Source: DASZBX01 sp035943635 (GTDB lineage Bacteria; Actinomycetota; Actinomycetes; Streptomycetales; Catenulisporaceae). Taken from it: a DNA stretch of 64,000 nucleotides. The notes below the pieces were generated by a model. The model did no database searches. It saw only the letters and a program-made list of their open reading frames with translations, and was not told where the DNA came from. Within the stretch, counting starts at the first letter, position 1. Each line of letters starts with the position of its first letter. The position numbers and the translations under genes were made by a program. Shown here in pieces: positions 1 through 8,618 of this stretch. Location of the stretch: positions 1-64,000 of the forward strand of contig DASZBX010000013.1 in assembly GCA_035943635.1 (NCBI GenBank), given 5' to 3'.

Positions 1-39
1 GATGCCGCGGACGCAGGCCGGTGAAGATACGCTTGGACA

Positions 40-91
40 AGGCCGTGCGGCCCAGGTATTGCGTCACAACAACACCCAAGCCGCACGGCCT
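40..91. terminator. Long-loop GC hairpin near the left edge
   Basis: The arm AGGCCGTGCGGC (40-51) pairs perfectly with GCCGCACGGCCT (80-91) across a 28-base loop. I see no convincing coding sequence in 1-255. The hairpin may end a transcript entering from the left or be an operator. The function is inferred from the fold only. Confidence 0.35.
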
Positions 92-178
92 GCCTCATGT
101 CAGGACAATGCCCCGATCGTTATCGCACACCACGCCGTTAGTGAAGTAGGCCCCGCCCGGCCCACTGCGACCCAACCC

Positions 179-223
179 GCCCGCCTGCCCGGAGCCACCT
201 TGACTCCAGGCAGGCGGGCTTTC
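179..223 (-). terminator. Hairpin terminator downstream of the quinone oxidoreductase gene
   Basis: GCCCGCCTGCC (179-189) pairs with GGCAGGCGGGC (209-219), and GGAG/CTCC extends the stem inward across one mismatch. The inner loop is about nine bases. The structure lies just past the stop codon of the minus-strand oxidoreductase gene. Its 3' side on the plus strand continues TTTCG, so it could end transcription in either direction. Confidence 0.6.
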
Positions 224-255
224 GCGTCTGCCCCTAATCCAAATCCGGCGCCCGC

Positions 256-1179
256 TCAGAGTTTGACCACTACCTTCCCGTGCACATGCCGCTCGGCCTG
301 CAACGCAACAGCCTCGCAAACCTGCTCGATCGAAAAAGTCGCAGCAATCGGCACAACGAGCTCACCAGCACCGATCGCCTCGGCGATCCGCTCCATGTCC
401 CCGGGCGCCGCGTCCACCCCACCGGTCGCGCGCACGCCACCGGGCGGGTTCGGCCCGGCCGCAACCGTGGAAATCCGCTCGGCCGGAACACCCAACGTAA
501 GCGCGGCCTCAACCGTCTCGGTACCGAACAGATCGGTCGCCGCAGTCACGCCCTCAGGAGCCAACGCCCGCACCCGATCGGCCAAGCCATTGCCGTAAGC
601 CACCGGCTCGGCGCCCAACTCCCGCAGGAACTCGAACGTCGCCGGTGACGCGGTACCGATCACCCGAGCACCCGCATTCCGCGCGAGCTGCACGGCGAAC
701 ACCCCCACGCCCCCAGCCGCACCGCCGATCAAGACGGTATCCCCGGCCTTCAGCCCGACCGCAGCCAACGCCGCAGCAGCAGTCGACCCGGACACCGCCA
801 ACGTGCTCGCCACCTCGTCCCCGACATTCGCAGGCGTGAGCCACAAGGACGCCCCGGCCGAGGCCTCGATCACAAGGAAATCAGCCGCAGCCCGCCCCAA
901 CGCGCCCCCGTAAACCCGATCGCCGACACTGAACCCGGCCACCCCGTCCCCGACCTCGTCCACCACCCCGGCGAAGTCATACCCGAACCCGGACGGCAGC
1001 GAGATACCGAACCGCTCCGCCAACTCCGGCCGCGAAGCGAGCCCCCAATCCATCGGGTTCAGCCCGAAAGCCGTCACCCGAACCCGCACCTCGCCCGGCC
1101 CGGCGTGCGGCTCCGGCACTTCTCGCAGATCCAGCACCTCAGGACCACCGAACGTCTCGTACATGACAGCACGGCTCAT
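256..1179 (-). CDS. NADP-dependent quinone oxidoreductase, zinc-free MDR family
   Basis: The 307-residue protein has the two-domain build of zinc-independent medium-chain dehydrogenases. An N-terminal GroES-like domain carries GPGEVRVRVTAFGLNP-type sequence and GYDFAGVVDEVG. A Rossmann domain carries the NADPH loop GGAAGGVGVFAVQLA. The cysteine and histidine zinc ligands of alcohol dehydrogenases are absent, so reduction of quinones or enones is the likely chemistry. I chose the ATG at 1179 over the upstream GTG because GGAGGTTCC sits directly before it and the protein then starts with MSRAVMYETFGGPEVL, usual for the family. It is divergent from a TetR gene, and the shared 96-bp spacer holds two operator-like sites. 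Family assignment is firm; the substrate is unknown. Confidence 0.9.
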   Translation of the reverse strand: MSRAVMYETFGGPEVLDLREVPEPHAGPGEVRVRVTAFGLNPMDWGLASRPELAERFGISLPSGFGYDFAGVVDEVGDGVAGFSVGDRVYGGALGRAAADFLVIEASAGASLWLTPANVGDEVASTLAVSGSTAAAALAAVGLKAGDTVLIGGAAGGVGVFAVQLARNAGARVIGTASPATFEFLRELGAEPVAYGNGLADRVRALAPEGVTAATDLFGTETVEAALTLGVPAERISTVAAGPNPPGGVRATGGVDAAPGDMERIAEAIGAGELVVPIAATFSIEQVCEAVALQAERHVHGKVVVKL

Positions 1180-1214
1180 CGGAACCTCCAGAAAACAGGC
1201 AGCCGCCGCAAGTG

Positions 1215-1264
1215 ACGGCACCAAGTCCCATCACAGTAGCACGAGTGACGGGACCAACTCCCGT
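1215..1264. promoter_or_regulatory. Twin palindromic operators between the oxidoreductase and TetR genes
   Basis: A perfect palindrome ACGGGA-N5-TCCCGT lies at 1248-1264. A degenerate second copy, ACGGCA-N5-TCCCAT, lies at 1215-1231. The copies sit in a 19-base direct repeat of the form AGTGACGGNACCAANTCCC, with starts 33 bp apart, about three helical turns. They fill the divergent promoter region and are the obvious binding sites of the adjacent TetR protein. Confidence 0.75.
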
Positions 1265-1275
1265 AAGATGTCGGC

Positions 1276-1971
1276 ATGGCCCGCTGGGAACCGAACGCAT
1301 CAGAGCGACTGGTAGTCGCCGCCCTGGACCTCTTCACCCAGCGCGGCTACGAGAACACCACGGTGATCGACATCGCGGAACGCGCCGGACTCACGAAGAG
1401 CACCTTCTTCCGCCACTTCCAGGACAAGCGCGAAGTCCTCTTCGGCAGCGACGGGCTCACCGTCCCCCTGGTCGCAGGAATCACCGCCGCCGACCCCTCG
1501 GCCACCCCCCTGGAAGCGGTGGCGCACGGCCTGCAGACGATCGCCCGCGAGATCTTCACCCCCACCCGCCGCGCCTTCGCCGTCCAGCGACGAGCAGTGA
1601 TCGCCTCCCACCTGGAATTGCAGGAGCGCGAAGCACTGAAGGGAATCGTCCTGACCGCCGCGATGGCCGACGCACTGACCCGACGCGGCGTCCCCGACCT
1701 GCTCGCCCGCGTGACCGCAGAACTCGGCGCACTGGCCCTGACCATCACCTACGAACAGTGGACCAAAGCGGCCGACACCGCCGACGAATCCACCGACGAC
1801 ACCGACTTCGCCGATATCGCCCGCCGCGCAATCAGCGAAGTACAAACCGCCGCCAGCCAGTCATTCCGCCAACACACCCACACCCGCCCCCACCCCGACG
1901 ACACCCCCACATCCGCCGCCGCGCCCGTTCACACAGAAACGGGCACGGCGACCGATGCAGACCATCACTGA
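1276..1971 (+). CDS. TetR-family transcriptional regulator
   Basis: The 231-residue protein starts with a typical TetR DNA-binding domain: residues 1-60 contain LFTQRGYENTTVIDIAERAG, then the recognition helix region LTKSTFFRHFQDK. The C-terminal ligand domain is family-specific and ends in a low-complexity His/Thr/Pro tail (about residues 195-231). The start lies 12 bp after a perfect palindrome, so it probably represses itself and the divergent quinone oxidoreductase. TetR/oxidoreductase pairs like this often respond to reactive electrophiles or quinones; the actual ligand cannot be read from the sequence. No strong ribosome site precedes the ATG, so a short or leaderless transcript is possible. 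Confidence 0.9.
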   Translation: MARWEPNASERLVVAALDLFTQRGYENTTVIDIAERAGLTKSTFFRHFQDKREVLFGSDGLTVPLVAGITAADPSATPLEAVAHGLQTIAREIFTPTRRAFAVQRRAVIASHLELQEREALKGIVLTAAMADALTRRGVPDLLARVTAELGALALTITYEQWTKAADTADESTDDTDFADIARRAISEVQTAASQSFRQHTHTRPHPDDTPTSAAAPVHTETGTATDADHH

Positions 1972-1988
1972 CCAGCAACCCTCAACTG

Positions 1989-3236
1989 CTACGACACCTG
2001 CCACAGCTGAGCAAACCGCTGCGCATAGTCGGGAAACGCCGACCAGCCCGTATTCGGATCAAAAGTGATGTCCTTCTGCTCCAGAAACTGCTCAGGCACC
2101 TCATCGGCCTGCTCGCTCGCCGTGGGCTGGACGCCTTCGAGCAGACGCGCCGTCGCATCGACGGCCGTCCACGTCGCGACCGGAAAGTCGATGTCCAGCG
2201 CAGCCGTCAGCGCACCGTCCTTGATGTCCTGCAAGTTCCCGGCAGTCGGCCCGAACCCCACGGTCGTGATCGAGATTCCAGCCGCCTTCAACGCCGCGGG
2301 CAACCCCGCCGCCGCCGACAACCCCACGAACACGGCCACGTTGGTCGCCGGGTGCGCCTTGAGATCGGCCACGACCGTCTGCGGCGCCGTCGTCCCGATC
2401 GCGCTCACATCGATCGGCACCACGCGCACCTTGCACGACGAGCACAACGCCGACATGTTGTCCTCGAAGGCCTGCTGAATCGGCGCCGACACATCGAGCC
2501 CCGGCAGGGTGTAGAGCACCGTCTGAGCCTTCGCGCCCTTGTTCGCAATCACCCAGTCGGCCAGCAGCCGCCCATTGCGCTGACTCAGGTTCGTGCCGAG
2601 ATAGTCGAACGTGATGCCGTACGGCAGCACGTTCTTGTCGATCTGCAGCGAAACCAGCTTGATCCCGGCGGTGGCGAGCGCCTTCAGCCCGTCGCCGAAT
2701 ATGGCCGGATCAAACGCCCCGAGCAGCACCGCGTCCGGCCGCATCGCGAGCACACTGGCGGCGGCAGCCTGCGCTGTCTGAGCAGTCGCACCGGCGTTCA
2801 CCACGGTGATCGTCCCCCCGATCGCCTTGACCGCCTTCTGCACATACGAACTCACCAGCCCGCAGATGGGTGTGGAGCATTGCAGGTAAACGAATTTCTT
2901 GCCCGCCGGAAGCCGCTCCGGCAGCGAATCCGTCACCGTGAATCCGGCCGGCGCACCCAGGTAAGGTGCGATCGCCGTCTTCGCAGCCGAAGCATTCGCA
3001 GTCTGCGCCGCCGCAGAGGCGACCACGGACGCCGAAGGCGCAGCGACATCCGACGAGGACCCACAAGCCGACAGCGATATGAGCGCAACCACCGAGGCGC
3101 AAGCCGCCACCGCTCTCCAGCCGCGACGCCCCCGCGCCTGCACCCGACTCCGACTTCCGCCCCGGCCCCACCAGCCCGGGCTCCCCCCGCCCCCGACGAC
3201 ACCACGCCCGGCCCGGCCACCGGATCCAGCGAACAT
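1989..3236 (-). CDS. Sugar-type ABC transporter substrate-binding lipoprotein
   Basis: The protein has 415 residues. After an unusually long Gly/Arg-rich N-terminal extension comes a lipoprotein signal: an Arg-rich stretch, a hydrophobic core and the lipobox LSAC with Cys58. The mature part resembles periplasmic-binding-protein type 1 (Peripla_BP_4) proteins that bind ribose-like ligands, with LQCSTPICG, AMRPDAVLLGAFDPAIFG and FDYLGTNLSQRNGRLLADWV. No permease or ATPase gene is adjacent, so it is an orphan binding protein or serves a transporter elsewhere. The true start may lie downstream of the first codon because the first 30 residues look non-native. It converges with the TetR gene, with a 17-bp gap. 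Confidence 0.8.
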   Translation of the reverse strand: MFAGSGGRAGRGVVGGGGSPGWWGRGGSRSRVQARGRRGWRAVAACASVVALISLSACGSSSDVAAPSASVVASAAAQTANASAAKTAIAPYLGAPAGFTVTDSLPERLPAGKKFVYLQCSTPICGLVSSYVQKAVKAIGGTITVVNAGATAQTAQAAAASVLAMRPDAVLLGAFDPAIFGDGLKALATAGIKLVSLQIDKNVLPYGITFDYLGTNLSQRNGRLLADWVIANKGAKAQTVLYTLPGLDVSAPIQQAFEDNMSALCSSCKVRVVPIDVSAIGTTAPQTVVADLKAHPATNVAVFVGLSAAAGLPAALKAAGISITTVGFGPTAGNLQDIKDGALTAALDIDFPVATWTAVDATARLLEGVQPTASEQADEVPEQFLEQKDITFDPNTGWSAFPDYAQRFAQLWQVS

Positions 3237-3721
3237 CTCTCACACTCCTATTCCTGCGTCAGCGAAGGAAAGGCTCGACATCGCGAACAAGCTCAACCGC
3301 AGGTCAGAACCAGTACAGCAGGACCTACGCCAAGTCTCCGACATAAACAGACCGAACCAATAGGCCTTACCCTGCATTGCCCGGGCGACCCTGTCAAGCC
3401 GCTCCCCCACTCATCACAACCCTGATCCGGAGCCGCCAATATGGGACCAAGTTCAGGATCATCAGCCACACCGCTCACCAGCAGCCGCTCCACCAAGCCG
3501 GCCCCGACGAATCATGGCTCCGCCAAGTCTCGCGACGCTCAAGATCGGCGATTTCACCAGACCGCAGGAGGCGCCCCCGGCCGAATCAAAGTCGATCCGC
3601 CCAGCCCCGTATGAGCGAAAGATCGCCGGGCACAGACAGATGGAACCTAACCGGTACTCCCGTTTCCCGGCCGAAGACCGAACCCAGGCCCAGATCCAGA
3701 TCCAACCCCCATGGCATCGCC

Positions 3722-4072
3722 CTATCCTTTGTCCATGTTCAGGTCCAGGACCGGGTCCAGGTCCAGGTCCAGGTCCAGGTCCAGGTCCAGGACCGGGTTC
3801 GGATTCGGATTCGGGACTCGCTGCCACCACCACCCGCGCAGCCTCAGATCAACCGACCCGAGATCAAGGCAAGCAGCAAGGACCGCACCATCGTCCGCGA
3901 CCGAATGAACAACGAACAGCGTGTCCACCTCCGAAAGCGCGGCGTCGAACAGTTGCGCCACTTCCCCGGTCAGGCACTCGCGGACCAACTCCAACGAGTC
4001 GCGATGCTTCAGGTCATCTGGACACACTGGCCGAGTGGGTCCAATCAGCCGTCTGACCCCGCCCCCGGACAA
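3722..4072 (-). CDS. Doubtful hypothetical ORF with a repeat-coded Asp-Leu tail
   Basis: This 116-residue frame opens at a TTG. Its middle part, with segments such as HRDSLELVRECLTGEVAQLF and VDTLFVVHSVADDGAVLAA, reads like a genuine soluble helical protein with acceptable codon bias. Its C-terminal third is translated from the GGTCCA hexanucleotide repeat, giving alternating Asp and Leu residues. I recognise no family. It may be the remnant of a gene whose end was overwritten by repeat expansion, or chance coding. There is no ribosome site at the TTG. Confidence 0.22.
   Translation of the reverse strand: MSGGGVRRLIGPTRPVCPDDLKHRDSLELVRECLTGEVAQLFDAALSEVDTLFVVHSVADDGAVLAACLDLGSVDLRLRGWWWQRVPNPNPNPVLDLDLDLDLDLDPVLDLNMDKG
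3740..3815. repeat. Hexanucleotide tandem repeat (GGTCCA)n
   Basis: About eleven hexanucleotide units run in tandem. Most are GGTCCA, with two GGACCG variants and a terminal GGATTC run. The unit length is a multiple of three, so copy changes would not shift a reading frame. The tract is translated as Asp-Leu on the minus strand, or as Gly-Pro and Arg-Ser runs in other frames. Confidence 0.9.
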
Positions 4073-4073
4073 A

Positions 4074-4116
4074 GCCGTCGGCCCACCGCGCCCTCCCCCG
4101 CGGCGCGGCCGACGGC
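4074..4116. terminator. Strong GC hairpin upstream of the iron-regulated gene
   Basis: GCCGTCGGCC (4074-4083) pairs perfectly with GGCCGACGGC (4107-4116). A second inner stem forms from GCGCC (4088-4092) and GGCGC (4102-4106). It lies immediately before the iron box and promoter of the next gene and may insulate that gene from read-through. Confidence 0.6.
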
Positions 4117-4129
4117 ATGTTAGCCTGAA

Positions 4130-4145
4130 GTTAGGTAACCCTAAC
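4130..4145 (+). promoter_or_regulatory. Iron box (IdeR/DmdR-type operator)
   Basis: The perfect palindrome GTTAGG-TAAC-CCTAAC lies 20 bp upstream of the ATG. A partial half-site TTAGCCT (4120-4126) precedes it. It closely matches the TTAGGTTAG-type inverted repeat bound by the iron-dependent repressors IdeR and DmdR1 of actinobacteria. The neighbouring gene is of the type these repressors control. Confidence 0.8.
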
Positions 4146-4165
4146 TAACAACCCAAGGAGTACCC

Positions 4166-5023
4166 ATGAGCGAGCGTCCCAACCGCGGGCGAGGAAACCC
4201 CACCCCGCACCGTGGGAACGTGCTGCGCACGGAACAGATAACGCCGCACATGGTGCGCGTAGTCCTCGGCGGTGACGGCCTCGCGCAGTTCGCTACGCGC
4301 GGGCTCACCGACCACTACGTCAAGCTGCACTTCCCGGTACCCGGCGTCACCTACCCCGAGCCCTACGACGCCCAGCGCATCCGAGCCGAACTGCCGCCCG
4401 ACCAGTGGCCGCGCTCCCGCACCTACACCGTCCGCAGCTGGGACCCGGAGTCCGGCGAGCTGAGCATCGACTTCGTGGTCCACGGCGACGCCGGGATCGC
4501 CGGCCCGTGGGCCGCGAACGCCCAGCCGGGCGACGAACTCACGTTCATGGGCCCGGGCGGCGACTACGCCCCCGACCCGGCCGCGGACTGGCACCTGCTG
4601 GCCGGGGACGAGAGCGCCCTGCCCGCGATCGCCGCCGCCCTGGAGCAGATGCCCGCCGACGCCACCGGTTTCGCCTTCGTCGAGGTCGAGTCGGCCACCG
4701 AGGAGCAGAAGCTCACCGCACCCGCCGGCATCGCCCTGACCTGGCTGCACCGCGGCGACCGGCCGATCGGCGAGGCCCTGGTCGCGGCCGTCGCGGCGCT
4801 CGAGTTCCCGGCCGGCGCGGTCCAGGCGTTCGTGCACGGCGAGGCCGGTCTGGTCAAGGAGCTGCGCCGGATCCTGCGGGTCGAGCGGGCCGTGCCGCGC
4901 GAGCAGCTGTCGATCTCAGGCTACTGGCGCACCGGCCACGACGAGGACGGCTGGCAGTCCTCCAAGCGCGACTGGAACCAGCAGGTCGAAAGCGAGCAGG
5001 AAGCCCAAGCCGGGCAGGGATAG
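4166..5023 (+). CDS. Siderophore-interacting protein (FAD-dependent ferric reductase)
   Basis: The 285-residue protein belongs to the ViuB/SIP family, which releases iron in the cytoplasm by reducing ferric siderophores with flavin and NAD(P)H. The FAD-binding segment is visible at about residues 75-90 (RSRTYTVRSW). It is followed by the conserved SIDFVVHGDAGIAGPWAA and the C-terminal signature ISGYWRTGHDEDGW. The ATG at 4166 is supported by AAGGAG seven bases upstream. The iron box just before it predicts derepression in low iron. The gene stands alone, with the next gene 166 bp downstream on the same strand. Family and regulation are well supported. Confidence 0.93.
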   Translation: MSERPNRGRGNPTPHRGNVLRTEQITPHMVRVVLGGDGLAQFATRGLTDHYVKLHFPVPGVTYPEPYDAQRIRAELPPDQWPRSRTYTVRSWDPESGELSIDFVVHGDAGIAGPWAANAQPGDELTFMGPGGDYAPDPAADWHLLAGDESALPAIAAALEQMPADATGFAFVEVESATEEQKLTAPAGIALTWLHRGDRPIGEALVAAVAALEFPAGAVQAFVHGEAGLVKELRRILRVERAVPREQLSISGYWRTGHDEDGWQSSKRDWNQQVESEQEAQAGQG

Positions 5024-5189
5024 CACCACGCCCGTAGTACCGCACCAATAGATCAGTAACCTGCCACGCATCCCCCCGCCGCACGCGCATGCCACCACCG
5101 ATTCAGAGCCCTGTACTAGCATGAGGCCTCAACTCTGGACCCGGACGGCCTGCGCGTGCGGCCTGCGGATGACGTGAGAAGAGTGACGT

Positions 5190-8100
5190 ATGCGCTTTGC
5201 CCTGTTAGGCCCGGTGGCGGTGAACGGTGAAGCCGGCCCGATCGAGATCCCGAGCCAGATGCCGCGCACCATCCTCGCGGAGCTCCTCCTGCACGCGAAC
5301 ACCGTCGTCTCCGCCGACGCCCTGATCGACATCCTCTGGCACAAGAACCCGCCGGCCACGGCAAACGCCTCATTCCACAACCACATCATGCGGATGCGCC
5401 GCCTACTGGGACCCGAGGGCGCGGCACGGATCCGATCCGTAGCACCCGGCTTCCTGATCGAGGTGCGGCCGGGCGAACTGGACCTGGACACCTTCGCCGA
5501 CCTCCACACGGCCGGAACCCTAGCCCTCCAGGAATCATCCTGGGAGAAGGCCTCGGAGCTACTCACCACCGCACTCGCACTGTGGCGCGGCGACCCGGGC
5601 GCCGACGTCCCGGGTTTCGCCGCTCGCCCCGAAGTCCGGCACCTCCTCGACGCCAAACTGGACGCCCTGGCCGGCCGGATCGAAGCCGACCTCGAACTCG
5701 GCCGACACGCCGAGGTGATCAGCGAACTCCAGGCCCTGACTGCCGCACACCCCACACACCAGGTCTTCCACCAGCAGCTGATGCTCGCGCTCTACCGATC
5801 CGGCCGACAGGCCGAAGCACTCGACGCCTTCCAGACCCTGAACCTGAACCTCAACCAAAGCCTCCACCCCACCCCCGCCGAAAACCCGCCCGCAACCCTC
5901 TCCGCCGAAGTCCAGGACCTGCACCACCGCATCCTCAACGCCGACCCGGCCCTCGCCCCACCACCCGTAAAAACCCCAGGCCAGACCGGCCCGCGCTTCC
6001 AGCTCCCCGCCGACACCCGAGTCTTCACCGGCCGCTCACAGGAACTCGCCGACCTGCTCGCCCTGGCCCGCATCGCCCCGATCGGCACCGAAGCGGGCAT
6101 GGTCGTGATCTCCGCGATCGACGGCATGGCCGGAATCGGCAAAACCGCCTTGGCCGTCCACAGCGCCCACCACCTGCGCGAGCAGTTCCCCGACGGCCAA
6201 CTGTTCGTCAACCTGCACGGTTACGCCGCCGACCGCGAACCCCTGACCCCCGGCGACGCCCTGGACACGGTCCTGCGCTCCCTCGGCGCGGCCCCGCAGT
6301 CGATCCCCGCGGACCTGGGCGAACGCGCGGCGTTCTACCGGGGCCAGCTCGACGGCACCCGGACTCTGCTGATCCTGGACAATGCGTCCAGCGCCGCGCA
6401 GGTGCGGCCGCTGCTGCCGGGCAGCCCGGGCTGCCTCGTCCTGGTCACCAGCCGCAAGCGCCTGACCGGCCTGGACGACGCGCACCTGCTCGCCCTCGGC
6501 GTCCTGCCGGCGCCCGACGCGGTCGTCCTGCTGCACAAGGTCGCCGGTCCGGACCGGATCCCGGCGCACCATCCGGCGATCCTGGACCTGGTCGAACTCT
6601 GCGGCCGCGTCCCCCTGGCGATCCGGATCATGGCTGCCCGGTTGCGGCGGCACCCGCAGCTGCGGATCGAGGACGTCGTGCGCCAGCTCTCCAGCGGGGG
6701 CGCGCGTCTGGAGGTGTTCCAGGACGAGGTCAGCAACCTCGCCGCGGTCTTCGATCTCTCCTACCGCGACCTCGCCGCCGACGAGCAGCGTCTGTTCCGG
6801 CGGCTCGCGGTCGTCCCGGGCCCCGACTTCGACGCCTACGCGGCCGCGTGTCTGGCGGGCACCGGCCCGCAGGTTGCTGAGCGTGTGCTCGAATCCCTTC
6901 TCGACCACAACCTGCTCATCCAGCGCGCCCCCGGCCGCTACCAGTTCCACGACCTGATCCGCCTGCACGCCGCAGCCCTCGACAACGACAACGACAACGA
7001 GCCGACCACCAACCCCGACCATCCCCTCGAACGGCTACTGGACTACTACCAACACACAGCCCGCAGCGCGAACGACCGCCTGATCGGTTTCCGCCAAGTC
7101 CACCCCGCCCCGAGCGCAGTAGCAACAACCCCAACCCACGCACCCCGCATATCCGGCCGAGAAGAAGCCCTGACGTGGATGCGGGCCGAACGCGAGAACC
7201 TCCTGGCCGCCGTCACCCTGACCTGCGCCGACCCGGCCCACCGCGCCCGGGCCATCGACCTCATCGACGCCATGGGCGCCTTCCTGCGCCAGGACGGCCC
7301 CTGGCCGCAGGTGACCTCCCTGCACCAGAGCGCCATCCTGCTGGCCCGCGAGTCCGGGGACCGGCTCGGCGAGGCCAACGCCCTGGGCGACCTGGGCCGG
7401 CTGCGCTACCTGACCGGCGACGACGTGGCCTCGGTCGGCCTGCAAGACCAGGCGTTGGCCCTCTACCGCGGGCTCGGCAACCGTTCCGGCGAGGCGTGCA
7501 CCCTCCAGGATCTGGGCCGGGCCCGGCTGATGACCGGGGACCTGCACGGCTCAGCCGAGCTGCACGAACAGGCCCTGACCATCTTCCGGGAGCTGGGCAA
7601 CCAGTCCGGCGAGGCCAACGCCGTCTACGACCTGGGCCGGGTCCGGTATTCGACCAGCGACCACCAGATCGCGGCCGAACTGTTCGACCAGGCCCAGCAC
7701 ATGTTCCGCAACGTCGGCGACCGCCTCGGCCAGGCCAACACGCTGCACGACCTCGGCCACGCCCGCTGCATCACCGGGGACTACCCGGGCGCGGCGGCCG
7801 CCTTCGGCGAATCCCTGGCCGCCTACCGGGACTTCGGCAGCCGCCACGGCGAGGCCAACGCGCTGGCCGGGCAGGGCCACGTCGGCAATCTGATCGGCGA
7901 CTACTCGGGCGCGGCCGAACTATACGAACAGGCGCTGACGCTCTATCAGGAACTCGGCAACCGGCACGCCGAAGCCAAAGCCCGGCAGGAACTCGGCCGC
8001 ATCGCCTACGAAACCGGGGATCATCAGGGCGCGGAGACTATGTACCAGCAGTCCCTGGCCAGCTTCCAGGAGCTCGGCAGCCGCCACGCCGCGGCGTCGG

Positions 8101-8489
8101 TGGTGCTGGACCTGGGCCGGGTCCGGCATGCGACCGGGAAAACGGCCGCCGCGGCGGAGCTGGTCAAGGAGTCGCTGGAGAGCTTCCAGGAACTCGGCGA
8201 CCGCCAAGGCGAGGCCGACGCCCTCACCTGCACGGGCGCGCTGCTCGCCGACACGGCCGAACCGCAGGCGGCGCTGATCGCGTACCGGCGAGCGCTGGAA
8301 ATCGCCCGCGAGGTGCACAGCCCGCTGGACGCGGCGCACGCGCTGGAAGGCGCCGGGCGCTGCTCGGTCCGGATCGGCGACCTCGACACGGCCCTGGCCG
8401 ACCTGGGCGAAGCCGTGGCGATCTACCAGCGGCTCGGCGCGGCCGAGGCGCAGAAGGCCGCGGATTATCTCGCCGGCCTCACCGCCTGA
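5190..8489 (+). CDS. AfsR/SARP-type regulator with NB-ARC and TPR domains
   Basis: This is a 1099-residue signal-transduction regulator. Residues 1-90 form the OmpR-like winged helix of SARP proteins, and about 95-240 form the bacterial transcriptional activation domain. An NB-ARC ATPase follows, with Walker A GMAGIGKT at residues 312-319, hhhD in RTLLILDNA, and LVLVTSRKRL. From about residue 700 to the end the protein is built of repeated units near 40 residues long, with recurring EANALxDLGRxRYxTGD and ALxLYRELGNR elements (about nine TPR units). Such proteins activate secondary-metabolite genes. It lies next to the convergent 2-methylisoborneol genes, but control of them is only a guess. 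The ATG has GAAGAG upstream. Close similarity between TPR units suggests recent repeat duplication. Confidence 0.92.
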   Translation: MRFALLGPVAVNGEAGPIEIPSQMPRTILAELLLHANTVVSADALIDILWHKNPPATANASFHNHIMRMRRLLGPEGAARIRSVAPGFLIEVRPGELDLDTFADLHTAGTLALQESSWEKASELLTTALALWRGDPGADVPGFAARPEVRHLLDAKLDALAGRIEADLELGRHAEVISELQALTAAHPTHQVFHQQLMLALYRSGRQAEALDAFQTLNLNLNQSLHPTPAENPPATLSAEVQDLHHRILNADPALAPPPVKTPGQTGPRFQLPADTRVFTGRSQELADLLALARIAPIGTEAGMVVISAIDGMAGIGKTALAVHSAHHLREQFPDGQLFVNLHGYAADREPLTPGDALDTVLRSLGAAPQSIPADLGERAAFYRGQLDGTRTLLILDNASSAAQVRPLLPGSPGCLVLVTSRKRLTGLDDAHLLALGVLPAPDAVVLLHKVAGPDRIPAHHPAILDLVELCGRVPLAIRIMAARLRRHPQLRIEDVVRQLSSGGARLEVFQDEVSNLAAVFDLSYRDLAADEQRLFRRLAVVPGPDFDAYAAACLAGTGPQVAERVLESLLDHNLLIQRAPGRYQFHDLIRLHAAALDNDNDNEPTTNPDHPLERLLDYYQHTARSANDRLIGFRQVHPAPSAVATTPTHAPRISGREEALTWMRAERENLLAAVTLTCADPAHRARAIDLIDAMGAFLRQDGPWPQVTSLHQSAILLARESGDRLGEANALGDLGRLRYLTGDDVASVGLQDQALALYRGLGNRSGEACTLQDLGRARLMTGDLHGSAELHEQALTIFRELGNQSGEANAVYDLGRVRYSTSDHQIAAELFDQAQHMFRNVGDRLGQANTLHDLGHARCITGDYPGAAAAFGESLAAYRDFGSRHGEANALAGQGHVGNLIGDYSGAAELYEQALTLYQELGNRHAEAKARQELGRIAYETGDHQGAETMYQQSLASFQELGSRHAAASVVLDLGRVRHATGKTAAAAELVKESLESFQELGDRQGEADALTCTGALLADTAEPQAALIAYRRALEIAREVHSPLDAAHALEGAGRCSVRIGDLDTALADLGEAVAIYQRLGAAEAQKAADYLAGLTA

Positions 8490-8527
8490 CCTATCCCAGA
8501 CATCACCGACCACCACCTGAAGAACGC

Positions 8528-8611
8528 CGACGGCCCGCAGCGCGCCATCACGCTGCAGGCCGGCGGCCCGGAACCGGGTCCCGGGTCAGCGCAGTGACCG
8601 GGGCCCGGTCC
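8528..8611. terminator. Double hairpin between convergent genes
   Basis: Two GC-rich stem-loops lie back to back. In the first, GGCC-CGCAGCG pairs with CGCTGC-GGCC (about 8531-8561). In the second, the arm at 8570-8588 (ending CCCGGGTCA) pairs imperfectly with the arm at 8595-8611 (starting TGACCGGGGC). They separate the convergent SARP and methyltransferase genes and suit a bidirectional terminator. Confidence 0.65.
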
Positions 8612-8618
8612 CCGTCCG

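Larger units (their letters stand above)
3237..4073. other. Poorly coding stretch with a simple repeat
   Basis: This roughly 840-bp stretch between the binding-protein gene and the iron-regulated gene has no confident gene. Open frames overlap on both strands and are compositionally driven. It contains the hexanucleotide tract at 3740-3815 and one weak minus-strand ORF, annotated separately. The promoter of the binding-protein gene should lie in its first 100 bp; I see no clear -35/-10 pair. Confidence 0.5.

Noticed and set aside
1212..3425. A 737-codon plus-strand frame
   Set aside because: Overlaps the TetR gene in another frame and the binding-protein gene antisense. It is Arg/Pro-rich with no recognisable domain.
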